Of a DNA stretch of 15,734 nucleotides, positions 6,123-14,635 are shown in pieces (positions within the stretch are counted from its first letter, which is position 1; every line of letters begins with the position of its first letter). A model generated the notes under the pieces. The model saw only the letters and a list, made by a program, of their open reading frames with translations. It did not search any database and was not told where the DNA came from. The stretch lies in assembly GCA_021802025.1 (NCBI GenBank), contig JAKABC010000023.1, positions 1 to 15,734 of the forward strand, written 5' to 3'. The position numbers and the translations under genes were made by a program. The stretch is from Actinomycetes bacterium (GTDB taxonomy: Bacteria; Actinomycetota; Acidimicrobiia; Acidimicrobiales; RAAP-2).

Positions 6123-7057
6123 TGGACGAGGCCTCACTGGCCGGCCCGCGAGAACGGGCCCTGGCCGAGGCGCCCGTGCGCGTGGTGAGCGCCCGGGTCG
6201 GCCTCGGACGCCGCCTGGCGACCCTCTGGTCCCGGCGCGAACTCCTGTGGGGGCTGGTCTTCTCGGACATACGGATCAAGTACAAGAACTCGGCCCTGGG
6301 CATCTTCTGGTCGATGCTGTCGCCCGCGTTCACCCTGGCCGTGTACTACATGGTCTTCTCGCTGTTCTTGAAGAACGGTATCCCCAACTTCGTGGTGTAC
6401 CTCTTCGCCGGGCTGGTCGTGTGGAACATGTTCCTCACCGCGGTCAGCACCGCGACCGGGGTCATCGTCGACCGCGCGGCGCTCGTGAAGAAGGTCTCGT
6501 TCCCGCGCGAGATCCTCGCGCTGTCGAACGTCGGCGCGGCCATCGTCTACTTCGTGGTCCAGATCGTCGTGCTCGTGGTCTTCCTGGCCGTCTTGCGCCA
6601 TGCGCCGGCCTGGGGTTTCCTCTGGCTGCTGCCGGTCTCGTTCCTCGCCCTGGCCGCCTTCTCGGCGGCGCTCTCGGTGGTGATGTCGGCGGTGAACGTC
6701 TACTTCCGGGACATGAAGCACCTCATCGAGGTGGTCCTGCAACTGTGGTTCTGGTTGACCCCGGTCGTCTACTCCTACGAGAACTCGATCGCCCCCCACC
6801 TGGCCGCCCACGGCCTGTCGGTCCTGTACTTCTTGAATCCGGTGACGCTCGTCGTGGTGACCTTCCAGCGGGTCTTCTACGTCACACCGGTCGTCCACTC
6901 GACCGTGACCGGTCAGGTGCTCCACATCTTGCCGACGTGGTCCTTCGACCGGTTCTTCCTCCTCAACCTGGCCCTCCTCGGGCTGTCGCTGCTCGCCTTC
7001 GTGGTGGCCGAGGCCGTCTTCGGGCGCCTCGAGGGCAACTTCGAGTCGGAGCTCTAG
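6122..7057 (+). CDS. Wzm/TagG-type polysaccharide ABC exporter, membrane subunit
   Basis: This 311-aa ABC-2 permease forms the channel for export of a lipid-linked glycan (O-antigen, teichoic-acid or cell-wall galactan type). The cytoplasmic N-terminus holds the family gate helix segment LLWGLVFSDIRIKYKNSALGIFWSMLSPAF, and about six hydrophobic spans follow (roughly residues 60-85, 95-115, 140-165, 170-195, 205-225 and 280-300). YFRDMKHLIEVVLQLWFWLTPVVY is a conserved Wzm/TagG stretch. The GTG start shares its G with the clpP TAG stop, and the stop in turn shares a base with the wzt start. The substrate cannot be told from this sequence; no glycosyltransferases lie in the window. Confidence 0.9.
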   Translation: MDEASLAGPRERALAEAPVRVVSARVGLGRRLATLWSRRELLWGLVFSDIRIKYKNSALGIFWSMLSPAFTLAVYYMVFSLFLKNGIPNFVVYLFAGLVVWNMFLTAVSTATGVIVDRAALVKKVSFPREILALSNVGAAIVYFVVQIVVLVVFLAVLRHAPAWGFLWLLPVSFLALAAFSAALSVVMSAVNVYFRDMKHLIEVVLQLWFWLTPVVYSYENSIAPHLAAHGLSVLYFLNPVTLVVVTFQRVFYVTPVVHSTVTGQVLHILPTWSFDRFFLLNLALLGLSLLAFVVAEAVFGRLEGNFESEL

Positions 7058-8208
7058 TGACCACCGTCATCGAGGTTCGCGACGTCACCAAGCAGTTCAA
7101 GATTCATCACGAGCGCCATCAGTCGCTCAAAGAGAGGCTGCTACACCCGCGCTCGGGTTCAACGGAGCTCTTCAACGCGCTGCGTGACGTCTCTTTTGAC
7201 GTGGGCGTCGGCGAGACGGTGGGGATCGTCGGGCACAACGGTTCGGGCAAGTCGACGCTACTCAAGTGCATCTGTGGCGTCTTGAAGCCGTCGGTCGGAC
7301 AGATCCGCTTGCGCGGGTCGCTCGCCGCCCTCCTCGAGCTCGGGGCCGGTTTCCAGCCCGAGCTCTCCGGACGTGACAACGTCTACCTCTACGGCGCGAT
7401 GCTCGGCCTGTCACGACGCACCGTGGACGCGGTCTTCGACGAGATCGTCGAGTTCAGCGAGATCGCGCCGTTCATCGACACTCAGGTGAAGTTCTACTCC
7501 AGCGGGATGTACGTCCGACTGGCCTTCGCCGTGGCCGTCAACGTGGACCCCGACATCCTCGTCGTCGACGAGGTCCTGGCCGTCGGCGACGAGAGGTTCC
7601 AGGCCAAGTGCGTGGATCGGATCCAGCGCTTCCAGCGCGAGGGCCGGACCATCCTGCTCGTCACCCACAACGCCGACCAGGTCCGGGCGCTGTGCGACCG
7701 GGCCATCGTGCTCGACGGGGGGGATCTGGTGGCCGACGGCCCGACTCATGAGTCGCTGCGCGTGTTCCGCGAGCGGCTCCTCGACGAGGCGGCCGAGCAC
7801 GACCCCGAGAAGCTCCTCGGCACGATTCAGATCGAGTCGGTCACCACCCCGTCGGGCTCGTTCGAGGTGCGCAACGGGGCCGGAATCCACCTCGACGTCA
7901 CCGTGAGCGCCCAGAGCGCCTTCAGCGGCAACTTCGTCGTCGAGGTCTTCACGCGCGCCGGGCTGCTGGTGAGCCGTAGCGACGCCCAGGGCGCGCCGGT
8001 CAACCTCGCGCCGGGGGCGAACCGGGTGGCCGTCGACCTGCCGTCCCTGCCCCTGCTCGACGGGGTCTACGACGTGAACCTCGGGGTGGTGGACGCCCAC
8101 GGCCACACGGTCGTCGCGTGGCGCGAGGGGGCGGCCTCGCTCCAGGTGATCTACGACGGTCGCGAGGGCGGGATCGTCGCCTTAGGGACCGCGGTCACCC
8201 AGCTCTAG
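7057..8208 (+). CDS. Wzt/TagH-type polysaccharide ABC exporter ATPase with C-terminal cargo domain
   Basis: This 383-aa ATPase pairs with the upstream permease. Walker A GHNGSGKST is at 59-67, the signature YSSGMYVRLAFA at 147-158 (SSGM form typical of glycan exporters), Walker B DILVVDEVLAVGD at 166-178, and the switch histidine at 204. KFKIHHERHQSLKERLLH near the N-terminus is also typical. Residues about 255-383 form a beta-rich extra domain like the Wzt C-terminal domain, which recognises a terminal sugar modification of the exported glycan. GTG at 7057 overlaps the permease stop by 1 base. A longer open frame upstream runs through clpP and the permease out of phase and is not coding. The stop is shared with the opposite gene in a CTAG. 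Confidence 0.93.
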   Translation: MTTVIEVRDVTKQFKIHHERHQSLKERLLHPRSGSTELFNALRDVSFDVGVGETVGIVGHNGSGKSTLLKCICGVLKPSVGQIRLRGSLAALLELGAGFQPELSGRDNVYLYGAMLGLSRRTVDAVFDEIVEFSEIAPFIDTQVKFYSSGMYVRLAFAVAVNVDPDILVVDEVLAVGDERFQAKCVDRIQRFQREGRTILLVTHNADQVRALCDRAIVLDGGDLVADGPTHESLRVFRERLLDEAAEHDPEKLLGTIQIESVTTPSGSFEVRNGAGIHLDVTVSAQSAFSGNFVVEVFTRAGLLVSRSDAQGAPVNLAPGANRVAVDLPSLPLLDGVYDVNLGVVDAHGHTVVAWREGAASLQVIYDGREGGIVALGTAVTQL

Positions 8209-8867
8209 ACCCCGGGCGGGCGCGGGTAGCCGCGAAGCCGGCCCCAGCGCCCGAGCCGGCCCACGTTGAAGGGGAGGTCGGCGCGCTCGAGCAGCCGGCG
8301 GTCTCCGCGGGAGTTCCCGTAGGCGTAGAGCAGGGGGTCGTCGCCGCGCGAGGCGAGCCACTCCTCGAGGCGGCGGGCCTTCTCCTCGCCGCGGCAGTTA
8401 CGTCCCTCGTAGCGGCCGGTCAGGCGACCGGCGGCGTCGATCGCGAGCCGGGTGCCGATCGCCCCGTCGACCCCGAGGCGCTCGGCGACGACGGTGACGT
8501 AGAGCTCGGGCGAGGCCGAGACGATCACCGTGGCGTGTCCCTGGCGCTGATGCCAGCGCAGGCGCGCGACGACCTCGGCGCGGGCGTGATGCTCGAGGTG
8601 CTCGATGATGAACGCCCGCGACGTGGCGGCGACCTCGTGGGCGTCGCGCCCCTCTAACAGGCGCGAGAAGAGCCGCTCCTTGGCCGAGTCGGCCGTCGGG
8701 CCCGAGCGCAGCGCGCCCCGGGTGAGGGGTAGGGCCAGTTCGAGCGCGGCCCGGTACGTGGGGACGGTGCCCGCGACCCGCCCCAACCAGCGAAAGACGC
8801 TGCCGCCGTCGGTGAGGGTCCCGTCGAGGTCGAAGGCGGCGACGACCGCGCGCGCGGGCTCTGGCAC
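8205..8867 (-). CDS. HAD-IB family phosphatase (SerB/CicA-like)
   Basis: This 220-aa haloacid dehalogenase-fold phosphatase has motif I AAFDLDGTLTDGGS (nucleophile Asp13, acid Asp15), a helical cap of subclass IB, and motif II VIVSASPELYVTVVAERLGVD with Ser117. The motif III lysine is likely Lys163 in RGEEKARRLEEW, and motif IV is YGNSRGDRRLL with Asp189. In motif IV many relatives have GDS where this protein has GNS. The segment GRYEGRNCRGEEKA is characteristic of HAD-IB members acting on phospho-amino or lipid phosphates. The substrate is unknown; a plain phosphoserine phosphatase is possible but not favoured. The start is GTG at 8867; a weak GAGACT lies 6 bases before it. The stop overlaps that of wzt. 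Confidence 0.85.
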   Translation of the reverse strand: MPEPARAVVAAFDLDGTLTDGGSVFRWLGRVAGTVPTYRAALELALPLTRGALRSGPTADSAKERLFSRLLEGRDAHEVAATSRAFIIEHLEHHARAEVVARLRWHQRQGHATVIVSASPELYVTVVAERLGVDGAIGTRLAIDAAGRLTGRYEGRNCRGEEKARRLEEWLASRGDDPLLYAYGNSRGDRRLLERADLPFNVGRLGRWGRLRGYPRPPGV

Positions 8868-8908
8868 CGCCCCAGTCTCACACCCGCCGCCCCGGCGTAA
8901 TCCCTATA

Positions 8909-8921
8909 ATTCCGGTGGAAT
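8909..8921. promoter_or_regulatory. palindrome ATTCC-GGT-GGAAT upstream of peroxiredoxin promoter
   Basis: A perfect 5-bp inverted repeat with a 3-base spacer ends 1 base before the proposed -35 of the peroxiredoxin gene, in a short AT-rich island. The placement suits an activator or repressor operator. The regulator is not known. Confidence 0.4.
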
Positions 8922-8922
8922 A

Positions 8923-8952
8923 TTGCGAGAATTGCCCGTCGACCGCTAAGGT
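8923..8952 (+). promoter_or_regulatory. sigma-70-type promoter for the peroxiredoxin gene
   Basis: TTGCGA (8923-8928) and TAAGGT (8947-8952) are separated by 18 bases, the best -35/-10 pair in the window. The predicted start is near 8959, followed by a small CCGCC/GGCGG hairpin (8962-8975) and a 5' leader of about 50 bases. Confidence 0.5.
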
Positions 8953-9008
8953 GTCGCGAGACCGCCGACCGGCGGCGAACCCCAACGGTACAAGGAGCAG
9001 AAACGATT

Positions 9009-9644
9009 ATGGCGATCCGACTGGGCGACGAGGCTCCGAACTTCACGGCGGACACGACTGAGGGCCCGATCGACTTCCACCAGTGGCTGGGCGAGAGCTG
9101 GGGGATCCTCTTCTCCCACCCGGCCGACTTCACGCCCGTGTGCACGACCGAGTTGGGCGGATTCGCCAAGCGCAAGGCCGAGTTCGACCAGCGCAACACC
9201 AAGCTCATCGCCGTGTCGGTCGATTCGGTGGAGTCGCACGAGCGCTGGAAGGGCGACATCGCCGACGTCTCGGGGAGCGCCCTCAACTTCCCGATCATCG
9301 GCGACGAGGGCCGCACCGTGGCTGGCCTCTACGACATGATCCACCCCAACGCCTCGGACACAATGACGGTGCGCAGCGTCTTTGTCATCGGGCCCGACAA
9401 GAAAGTGAAGCTCACCTTGACGTACCCGGCCTCGACCGGGCGCAACGTCGACGAGATCTTGCGCGTGCTCGACTCGCTCCAGCTCTCGGCGGCCTTCCCG
9501 GTGGCGACGCCGCTCGACTGGCGGACTGGTGAGGACGTCATCGTGGGCGCCAAACTCTCCGACGCCGAGGCGACCGAGAAGTTCCCCAAGGGCTTCACGA
9601 CGGTGAAGCCGTACCTTCGTTACACCCCCCAACCGAACAAGTAG
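9009..9644 (+). CDS. 1-Cys peroxiredoxin (Prx6 family)
   Basis: This 211-aa thiol peroxidase reduces hydrogen peroxide and organic hydroperoxides in the cytoplasm. The active-site motif HPADFTPVCTTELG holds Thr42 and peroxidatic Cys45. There is no second cysteine anywhere in the protein, so it must use an external thiol. The Prx6-type C-terminus (YPASTGRNVDEILRVLDSLQL, then FPVATPLDWRTGEDVIV and KPYLRYTPQP) and the length distinguish it from AhpC, BCP and Tpx groups. ATG at 9009 has AAGGAG 11 bases upstream, a slightly long gap, and unlike many genes here it has a real leader. It is followed by a strong hairpin. Confidence 0.95.
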   Translation: MAIRLGDEAPNFTADTTEGPIDFHQWLGESWGILFSHPADFTPVCTTELGGFAKRKAEFDQRNTKLIAVSVDSVESHERWKGDIADVSGSALNFPIIGDEGRTVAGLYDMIHPNASDTMTVRSVFVIGPDKKVKLTLTYPASTGRNVDEILRVLDSLQLSAAFPVATPLDWRTGEDVIVGAKLSDAEATEKFPKGFTTVKPYLRYTPQPNK

Positions 9645-9656
9645 GACTCCTCGGGT

Positions 9657-9691
9657 GGCGTCGGCGCGTCCGGACGGGTCGCGCCGACGCC
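9657..9691. terminator. 12-bp stem hairpin between convergent genes
   Basis: GGCGTCGGCGCG (9657-9668) pairs perfectly with CGCGCCGACGCC (9680-9691) around an 11-base loop. It sits exactly between the peroxiredoxin stop (9644) and the acyl-CoA synthetase stop (9693) and can serve both strands. No T-run follows, as is common in high-GC actinobacteria. Confidence 0.8.
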
Positions 9692-9692
9692 C

Positions 9693-11443
9693 CTAGGCGG
9701 GCTCGGCGTGGGTGAGCCACTCGCGCAGTTCGCGCTTGAGGACCTTGCCCTGGGGGTTGCGCGGTAGGGCCGTCGGACGCACGACGAACCGGGTGGGGAT
9801 CTCGAAGTGGGCGAGGCGCGCCGCCGCGTGGCGCGTCAGCTCCTCGGCGGTCACCTCGTCGCCCGGGCGCACCACCACCACGGCGACGACCTCCTCGCCC
9901 AGGGTCGGGTGGGGAACGCCGACGACGGCGCAGTCGGCCACGGCCGGGTGCTCGTAGAGGGCACCCTCGACGATCACCGAGTAGACGTTCTCCCCGCCGC
10001 GGATGATCATGTCCTTCGCCCGGTCGACGATGTAGACGTAGCCCTCCTCGTCGATGCGCGCGACGTCCCCGGTGTGCAGCCAGCCGCGGGTGAACGACGC
10101 CGCGGTCGCCTCGGGCTTGTTCCAGTAGCCGCTCACCACGCTCGGACCCTTGATCCAGAGCTCGCCCACGACGTCGGGGCCCTGGGGGCGGTCGGGGTCG
10201 GGCTCGGCCCCCGCGAAGCCCTCGGGGACGACCGCGACCTCACAGACCGGAACGACCGGGCCGCAGCTGTCGGGCTTGGCGACGTAGTCGGGGCCGAGGT
10301 TGAAACAGACCCCGGCCGAGGTCTCGGTGAGTCCGTAGCCGTTGCCGGGCTGGCCGGTCGGGAAGGCCTCGCGGATCCGCCGCACGAGGTCGGGCGGGGC
10401 CGGGGCGCCGCCGTAGGTGACGCTGGTGACGCTCGAGGTGTCGAACTCTTTGAAGTCGGGGTGGTCGATGATCTGCATGGCGATGGTGGGCACGCCGCCA
10501 AAGGAGGTGATCCGCTCGGACTCGATGAGCTTCAACGCCCGGCGGGCGTCAAAGTGGTGCATCATCACGATCTTCGAGCCGGTAAGCAGGCTCGACATCA
10601 TCGTCACCAGACATCCGGTCGCGTGGAACAAGGGAACGTTGAGCAGGTTCGCGCTGGGGTGGGGCGAGGGAGCCGACGCCACCGGAGTGCGCGCCGCGAG
10701 GACCTGGGCCCGGAAGAAGAGGTTCATGAGGTTGGTGGCGGCGTTGCGGTGGGTCCCGACCGCTCCCTTGGGCCGACCGGTCGTGCCCGAGGTGTAGAAC
10801 ATCGTCACGGGGTCGTCGGGCTCGAAGTCGAGTGCCGGTGGGACTGCGTCCCGCGCCACCGGGCCCAGGACGTCGTAGAAGTCACGCACCTCCACGTCGG
10901 CGCCCACGTCGCCGAGGCGCGCGGGGCGTCCGGGCTCCTCGCTGACCACGACCACCGTCGTGAGCGCACCCACGAGGCCGAGATGGGGACGGAGGCGCTC
11001 GAGGCGTTCCTCGTCGACCACGACGACCCGGGCCCCCGAGTCCTCCAGGCCGTAGACGAGCTCGTCACCGGTCCACCAGGCGTTGAGGGGGACGGCCACC
11101 GCCCCGGCGGCGACGGCGCCCCAGAACGCGACAACCCACTCGGGGAGGTTGCGCGCGGCGATCACGACGCGGTCCCCGGGCACGACCCCGCGCTCGGCCA
11201 GGCGGTGGGCGAAGGTGGCAGCGGCCCGGTAGTGCTGGTCGAAGGTGAGCCGATGATCCTCGTAGACCAGAAAGTCGCGCTCGGCGTGGGCGAGCGACGC
11301 ATCGAGGACCCGCCGCAGGTCGTGCGGGGCGTTCTTCCAGATCCGCAGGGCGATTCCATCGACGACGGCCGGTTCCATCTCGAAGGGCTGGCCGGGCGCG
11401 GTCAGGCGCGCGACGACGTCGGCGACGGAGGGGACCTCGTCGC

Positions 11444-11447
<4 letters not shown>
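9693..11447 (-). CDS. acyl-CoA synthetase / AMP-dependent fatty-acid ligase
   Basis: This 584-aa member of the adenylate-forming superfamily would activate a carboxylic acid with ATP and join it to CoA. Core motifs in order are YTSGTTGRPKGA (218-229, ATP loop), YGLTE (371-375), GWLHTGD (455-461), VDRAKDMIIRGGENVY (474-489, hinge) and NPQGKVLKREL with catalytic Lys568 or its neighbour. The fit is to FadD-like class I ligases of actinobacteria; chain length cannot be told. The first ~50 residues are an extra N-terminal helix region. The start GTG at 11447 overlaps the orn stop as GTGA, which is why the much longer open frame reaching 11987 was not used. It forms a two-gene transcript with orn, an unexpected partner. 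Confidence 0.92.
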
Positions 11448-11995
<548 letters not shown>

Positions 11996-12002
11996 GAGTG
12001 CG

Positions 12003-12008
12003 ACACTA
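12003..12008 (-). promoter_or_regulatory. -10 element for leaderless orn, TAGTGT
   Basis: TAGTGT on the minus strand lies 7 bases before the GTG at 11995. It is back-to-back with the dut -10, 23 bases away. Confidence 0.5.
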
Positions 12009-12031
12009 CCGAAACGCCACGACCGACTGGG

Positions 12032-12037
12032 TAGTCT
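12032..12037 (+). promoter_or_regulatory. -10 element for leaderless dut, TAGTCT
   Basis: TAGTCT lies 6 bases before the GTG at 12044, the same layout as mec, the Lon-N gene and clpP. No Shine-Dalgarno fits the GTG. Confidence 0.5.
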
Positions 12038-12043
12038 CCGGGG

Positions 12044-12478
12044 GTGGAGATACCCGTGCGCGTCCTGCGTCCCGACGCCGTGGTGCCCCGGGTCGCCCAC
12101 CCCGGCGACGCGGGGGTCGATCTCGTGGCGGTGGAGGGGCGTCGACTCGCAAAGGGGGGTGGGCGTGCCCTGGTGCCCACGGGTATCGCGGTGGCGATCC
12201 CCGAGGGGTACGGGGGCCTGGTCCTGCCCCGCAGCGGGCTGGCCTCGCGCCACGGGGTGACGTGCGCCAACGCCCCCGGGCTGATCGACGCCGGCTACCG
12301 CGGTGAGGTTCAGGTCGCGCTCGTCAACCTCGACCCGGCCGAGGACTACGAGGTCCACGCGGGGGACCGCATCGCCCAACTGGTGGTGGTGGCCTGTCCG
12401 GCGCTCGAGTTTCTCGCGTGTGAGGAGCTGCCCGCCTCGACGCGCGGCGCGGGGGGATTTGGTAGTACGGGCCGCTAG
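12044..12478 (+). CDS. dut: deoxyuridine 5'-triphosphate nucleotidohydrolase (dUTPase)
   Basis: This 144-aa trimeric dUTPase hydrolyses dUTP to dUMP, keeping uracil out of DNA and supplying thymidylate synthesis. All five motifs are seen: HPGDAGVDL (19-27), PRSGLA (62-67), GLIDAGYRGE (79-88, with Asp82 and Tyr85), GDRIAQLV (107-114) and the C-terminal P-loop-like RGAGGFGSTGR (134-144). Length and start match the family. The GTG start is set by the promoter spacing and by IPVRVLRPDA as the expected first strand. Confidence 0.97.
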   Translation: MEIPVRVLRPDAVVPRVAHPGDAGVDLVAVEGRRLAKGGGRALVPTGIAVAIPEGYGGLVLPRSGLASRHGVTCANAPGLIDAGYRGEVQVALVNLDPAEDYEVHAGDRIAQLVVVACPALEFLACEELPASTRGAGGFGSTGR

Positions 12479-12505
12479 TCGCGGTGGCGCCCCGGAGCGG
12501 TCGGC

Positions 12506-12511
12506 TACACT
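12506..12511 (+). promoter_or_regulatory. -10 candidate for tRNA-Gly, TACACT
   Basis: TACACT lies 11 bases before the tRNA 5' end, in the 44-base gap after dut. Confidence 0.4.
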
Positions 12512-12522
12512 GTGGTCGCCTC

Positions 12523-12598
12523 GCGGACGTAGCTCAGTTGGTAGAGCGCGACCTTGCCAAGGTCGAGGTCGCCGGTTCGAGCCCGGTCGTCCGCTCCA
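12523..12598 (+). tRNA. tRNA-Gly, anticodon GCC
   Basis: The 76-nt cloverleaf has acceptor GCGGACG pairing with CGTCCGC (12588-12594), discriminator T and an encoded CCA (12596-12598). The D-arm is GCTCAGTTGGTAGAGC, and the anticodon stem CGACC/GGTCG surrounds TTGCCAA, giving GCC (reads GGC and GGU). The T-arm is GCCGG-TTCGAGC-CCGGT. Encoded CCA contrasts with tRNA-Leu at 5397-5476. Confidence 0.97.
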
Positions 12599-12610
12599 GA
12601 TCACCCGTGG

Positions 12611-12650
12611 CTCGCCGCGGCCCTTGCGCGGCGGGTGCGCCGTCGCACCC
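12611..12650 (+). terminator. tandem hairpins after tRNA-Gly
   Basis: CGCCGCG (12613-12619) pairs with CGCGGCG (12627-12633). A second stem GGGTGCG (12633-12639) pairs with CGCACCC (12644-12650). Two GC-rich stems side by side, without a T-run, fit a terminator or processing region for the tRNA. The rest of the gap up to 12714 holds only the next gene's leader and ribosome site; TATCAA at 12664 is a weak -10 candidate. Confidence 0.5.
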
Positions 12651-12714
12651 GTACGCCATCTGGTATCAATGAGGTCCTGGCGCCGGGGGGCGTCGCACGC
12701 TTGTGAGGAGAGTC

Positions 12715-13599
12715 ATGCAACGAAAGTCACTATTGCGTCACGTCGCGGTGGTCGTGGGCGCGGGGGCGTTGGTCCTGTCGACGGGTGTCGTGGCCGGCGC
12801 GTCAACCTTCGGGGCGAAGTACAACGCGGCCGACGCCAAGTTGGTTCCCGCGCCCTACAAGAAGACCGTCCTTCAGGTCGCCACCGACGCGACGTACCCG
12901 CCCGACGAGTCGATGCAGGGCACGACGATGATCGGATTCGACGTGGACCTGATGAACGCCATCGCCGCGACCCTCGGGGTGAAGATCAAGGAGAACAACG
13001 TCACCTTCGACAGCATCCTCGCCGGTATCAAGGGCGGGCGCTACCAGGTCGGCAACTCCTCGTTCACCGACAACACGGCTCGCGAGAAGCAGGTCTACTT
13101 CGTCGACTACTTCCAGGCCGGTGAGGGCGTCTACGCCAAGAAGGGTGAGAAGGTCACCTTCAAGGGATTGAAGAGCTTCTGCGGGTTGAAGATCGCGGTG
13201 GAGACGGGCACCGTGGAGCAGACCGACGCCCAGACGGCCGCCAAGTCGTGCCCCGCCTCGAAGAAGGCGGTCGTGCTCACCTTCCCGACCCAGACGGGCG
13301 CGAACCTCGCCGTTCTCTCGGGCCAGGCGAACGTGGGCTTCGCCGACAGCCAGATCGCGACCTACATCGTGGCGACCAGTAAGGGTCGGTTCGAGAACGT
13401 CGGGAGCGCCATCAACGTCGCCCCCTACGGCATCGCCTTCCCCAAGACCGCGATCGGGCACAAGATGGCTCTGGCCACCCAGGCCGCGATCAAGACCCTG
13501 ATCGCCAGCGGCGTGTACCACGCGATCCTGGCGCACTGGGGGGTCACCCAGGGCGGGCTGCCGGCCGGCAAGATCGTTATCGACGGCGCGGCGGGCTGA
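12715..13599 (+). CDS. polar amino-acid ABC transporter substrate-binding protein
   Basis: This 294-aa family 3 solute-binding protein captures an amino acid outside the cell for the permease and ATPase that follow. An N-terminal signal peptide (basic RKSLLRH, hydrophobic 9-28) ends near AGA at 27-29. The mature part has VATDATYPPDE, IGFDVDLMNAIAATLGVK, SSFTDNTAREKQVYFVDYF and GLKIAVETGTVEQTDAQ, the usual family 3 order. Cys156 and Cys179 could form a disulfide, as in actinobacterial relatives. There is no lipobox cysteine near the signal peptide end, which is odd for a binding protein in a single-membrane actinobacterium. ATG at 12715 follows AGGAG by 4 bases; a GTG four codons earlier is less likely. 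The bound amino acid is not predictable here. Confidence 0.92.
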   Translation: MQRKSLLRHVAVVVGAGALVLSTGVVAGASTFGAKYNAADAKLVPAPYKKTVLQVATDATYPPDESMQGTTMIGFDVDLMNAIAATLGVKIKENNVTFDSILAGIKGGRYQVGNSSFTDNTAREKQVYFVDYFQAGEGVYAKKGEKVTFKGLKSFCGLKIAVETGTVEQTDAQTAAKSCPASKKAVVLTFPTQTGANLAVLSGQANVGFADSQIATYIVATSKGRFENVGSAINVAPYGIAFPKTAIGHKMALATQAAIKTLIASGVYHAILAHWGVTQGGLPAGKIVIDGAAG

Positions 13600-13628
13600 G
13601 ACACTGAGCTGAACAACCCGCGACGAAC

Positions 13629-14635
13629 GTGAGTACGGACGGGGACGGCTCGATAAAGGTCGTCCCCGTCCGTCACGTCGGGCGGTGGATCGGGGTGGCG
13701 GCGGCGCTGGTCGTCGTCGCGATGATCGTCCACACGTTGTTGTCGCGCCTGCCCACGGGCCAGAAGGCGTGCCGGGGGACGGGGACGTCACGGGTCTGCC
13801 ACGCGGTCACCGAGTGGCGATTCTCCTGGGACGTCGTCTTTCACTACTTCACGACCAGTGAGATCCTCCACGGCCTGCTCATCACCCTGGAGCTGACGGT
13901 CATCGCGATGGCGGTCGGCATCGTGCTCGGGATGATCCTGGCCGTCATGCGGCTCTCACCGAACCGAGTCCTCTCGGGTACGGCGTGGACCTACACGTGG
14001 TTCTTCCGGGGGACCCCGGTGCTGGTCCAGCTGCTGGTCTGGTACAACATCGCGATCCTCTATCCGCGAATCAGCCTGGGCATCCCCTTCCTCCACGTCT
14101 CGTTCCTCGTCCTGCACACGAGCACGACGTTCACGGCCCTGGAGGCGGCGTGCATCGCCCTCGGACTGAACGAGGCGGCCTACATGTCCGAGATCGCCCG
14201 CGCCGGGCTGCTCTCGGTGGACGAGGGCCAGGTTGAGGCCGCGACGTCGATCGGGATGGTGCGGCGCCAGACCCTGCGCTACGTCGTCATGCCCCAGGCC
14301 ATGCGGGTGATCATCCCGCCCACGGGCAACGAGGTCATCTCCATGCTGAAGACGTCGTCGTTGGCCAGCGTGATCAGCGTCATCGAGCTCCTGGGGGCGG
14401 CGACCAACATCTACTCGGCTAACTACGAGATCATGCCGCTGCTGTTGACGGCGAGCCTCTGGTACCTGGTGGTGACGACGGTCCTCTCGATCGGCCAGTT
14501 CTACCTGGAGCGCTACTTCGCCCGCGGGGCGCTGCGCACCGCACCGCCCACCCCGCTGCAACGGATGCGCCACGACCTCGCGGGCGTCCTCGCGAAGTTC
14601 CCTAACCGCCGGGGCGTCGCCGGAGCGCTGGAGCG

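Noticed and set aside
6007..7056. A 733-codon open frame running through clpP and the permease in another phase into the ATPase gene
   Set aside because: Only the part from 7057 has protein-family features. The upstream part is Arg/Pro-rich and lies antiphase to two well-conserved genes.
8905..8910. TATAAT as the main -10 of the peroxiredoxin gene
   Set aside because: It is a perfect consensus but has no -35 at the right distance and would overlap the palindrome. The TTGCGA/TAAGGT pair downstream fits better, though TATAAT could still serve a second start.
11996..12604. Upstream extension of the orn frame to 12604, beginning MIWSGRPGSNRRPRP
   Set aside because: It is the antisense of dut and the translated antisense of tRNA-Gly, a familiar false protein start.
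12601..12714. Riboswitch or small RNA in the tRNA-Gly to binding-protein gap
   Set aside because: Two GC-rich hairpins are better explained as a terminator, and no known riboswitch core was recognised.
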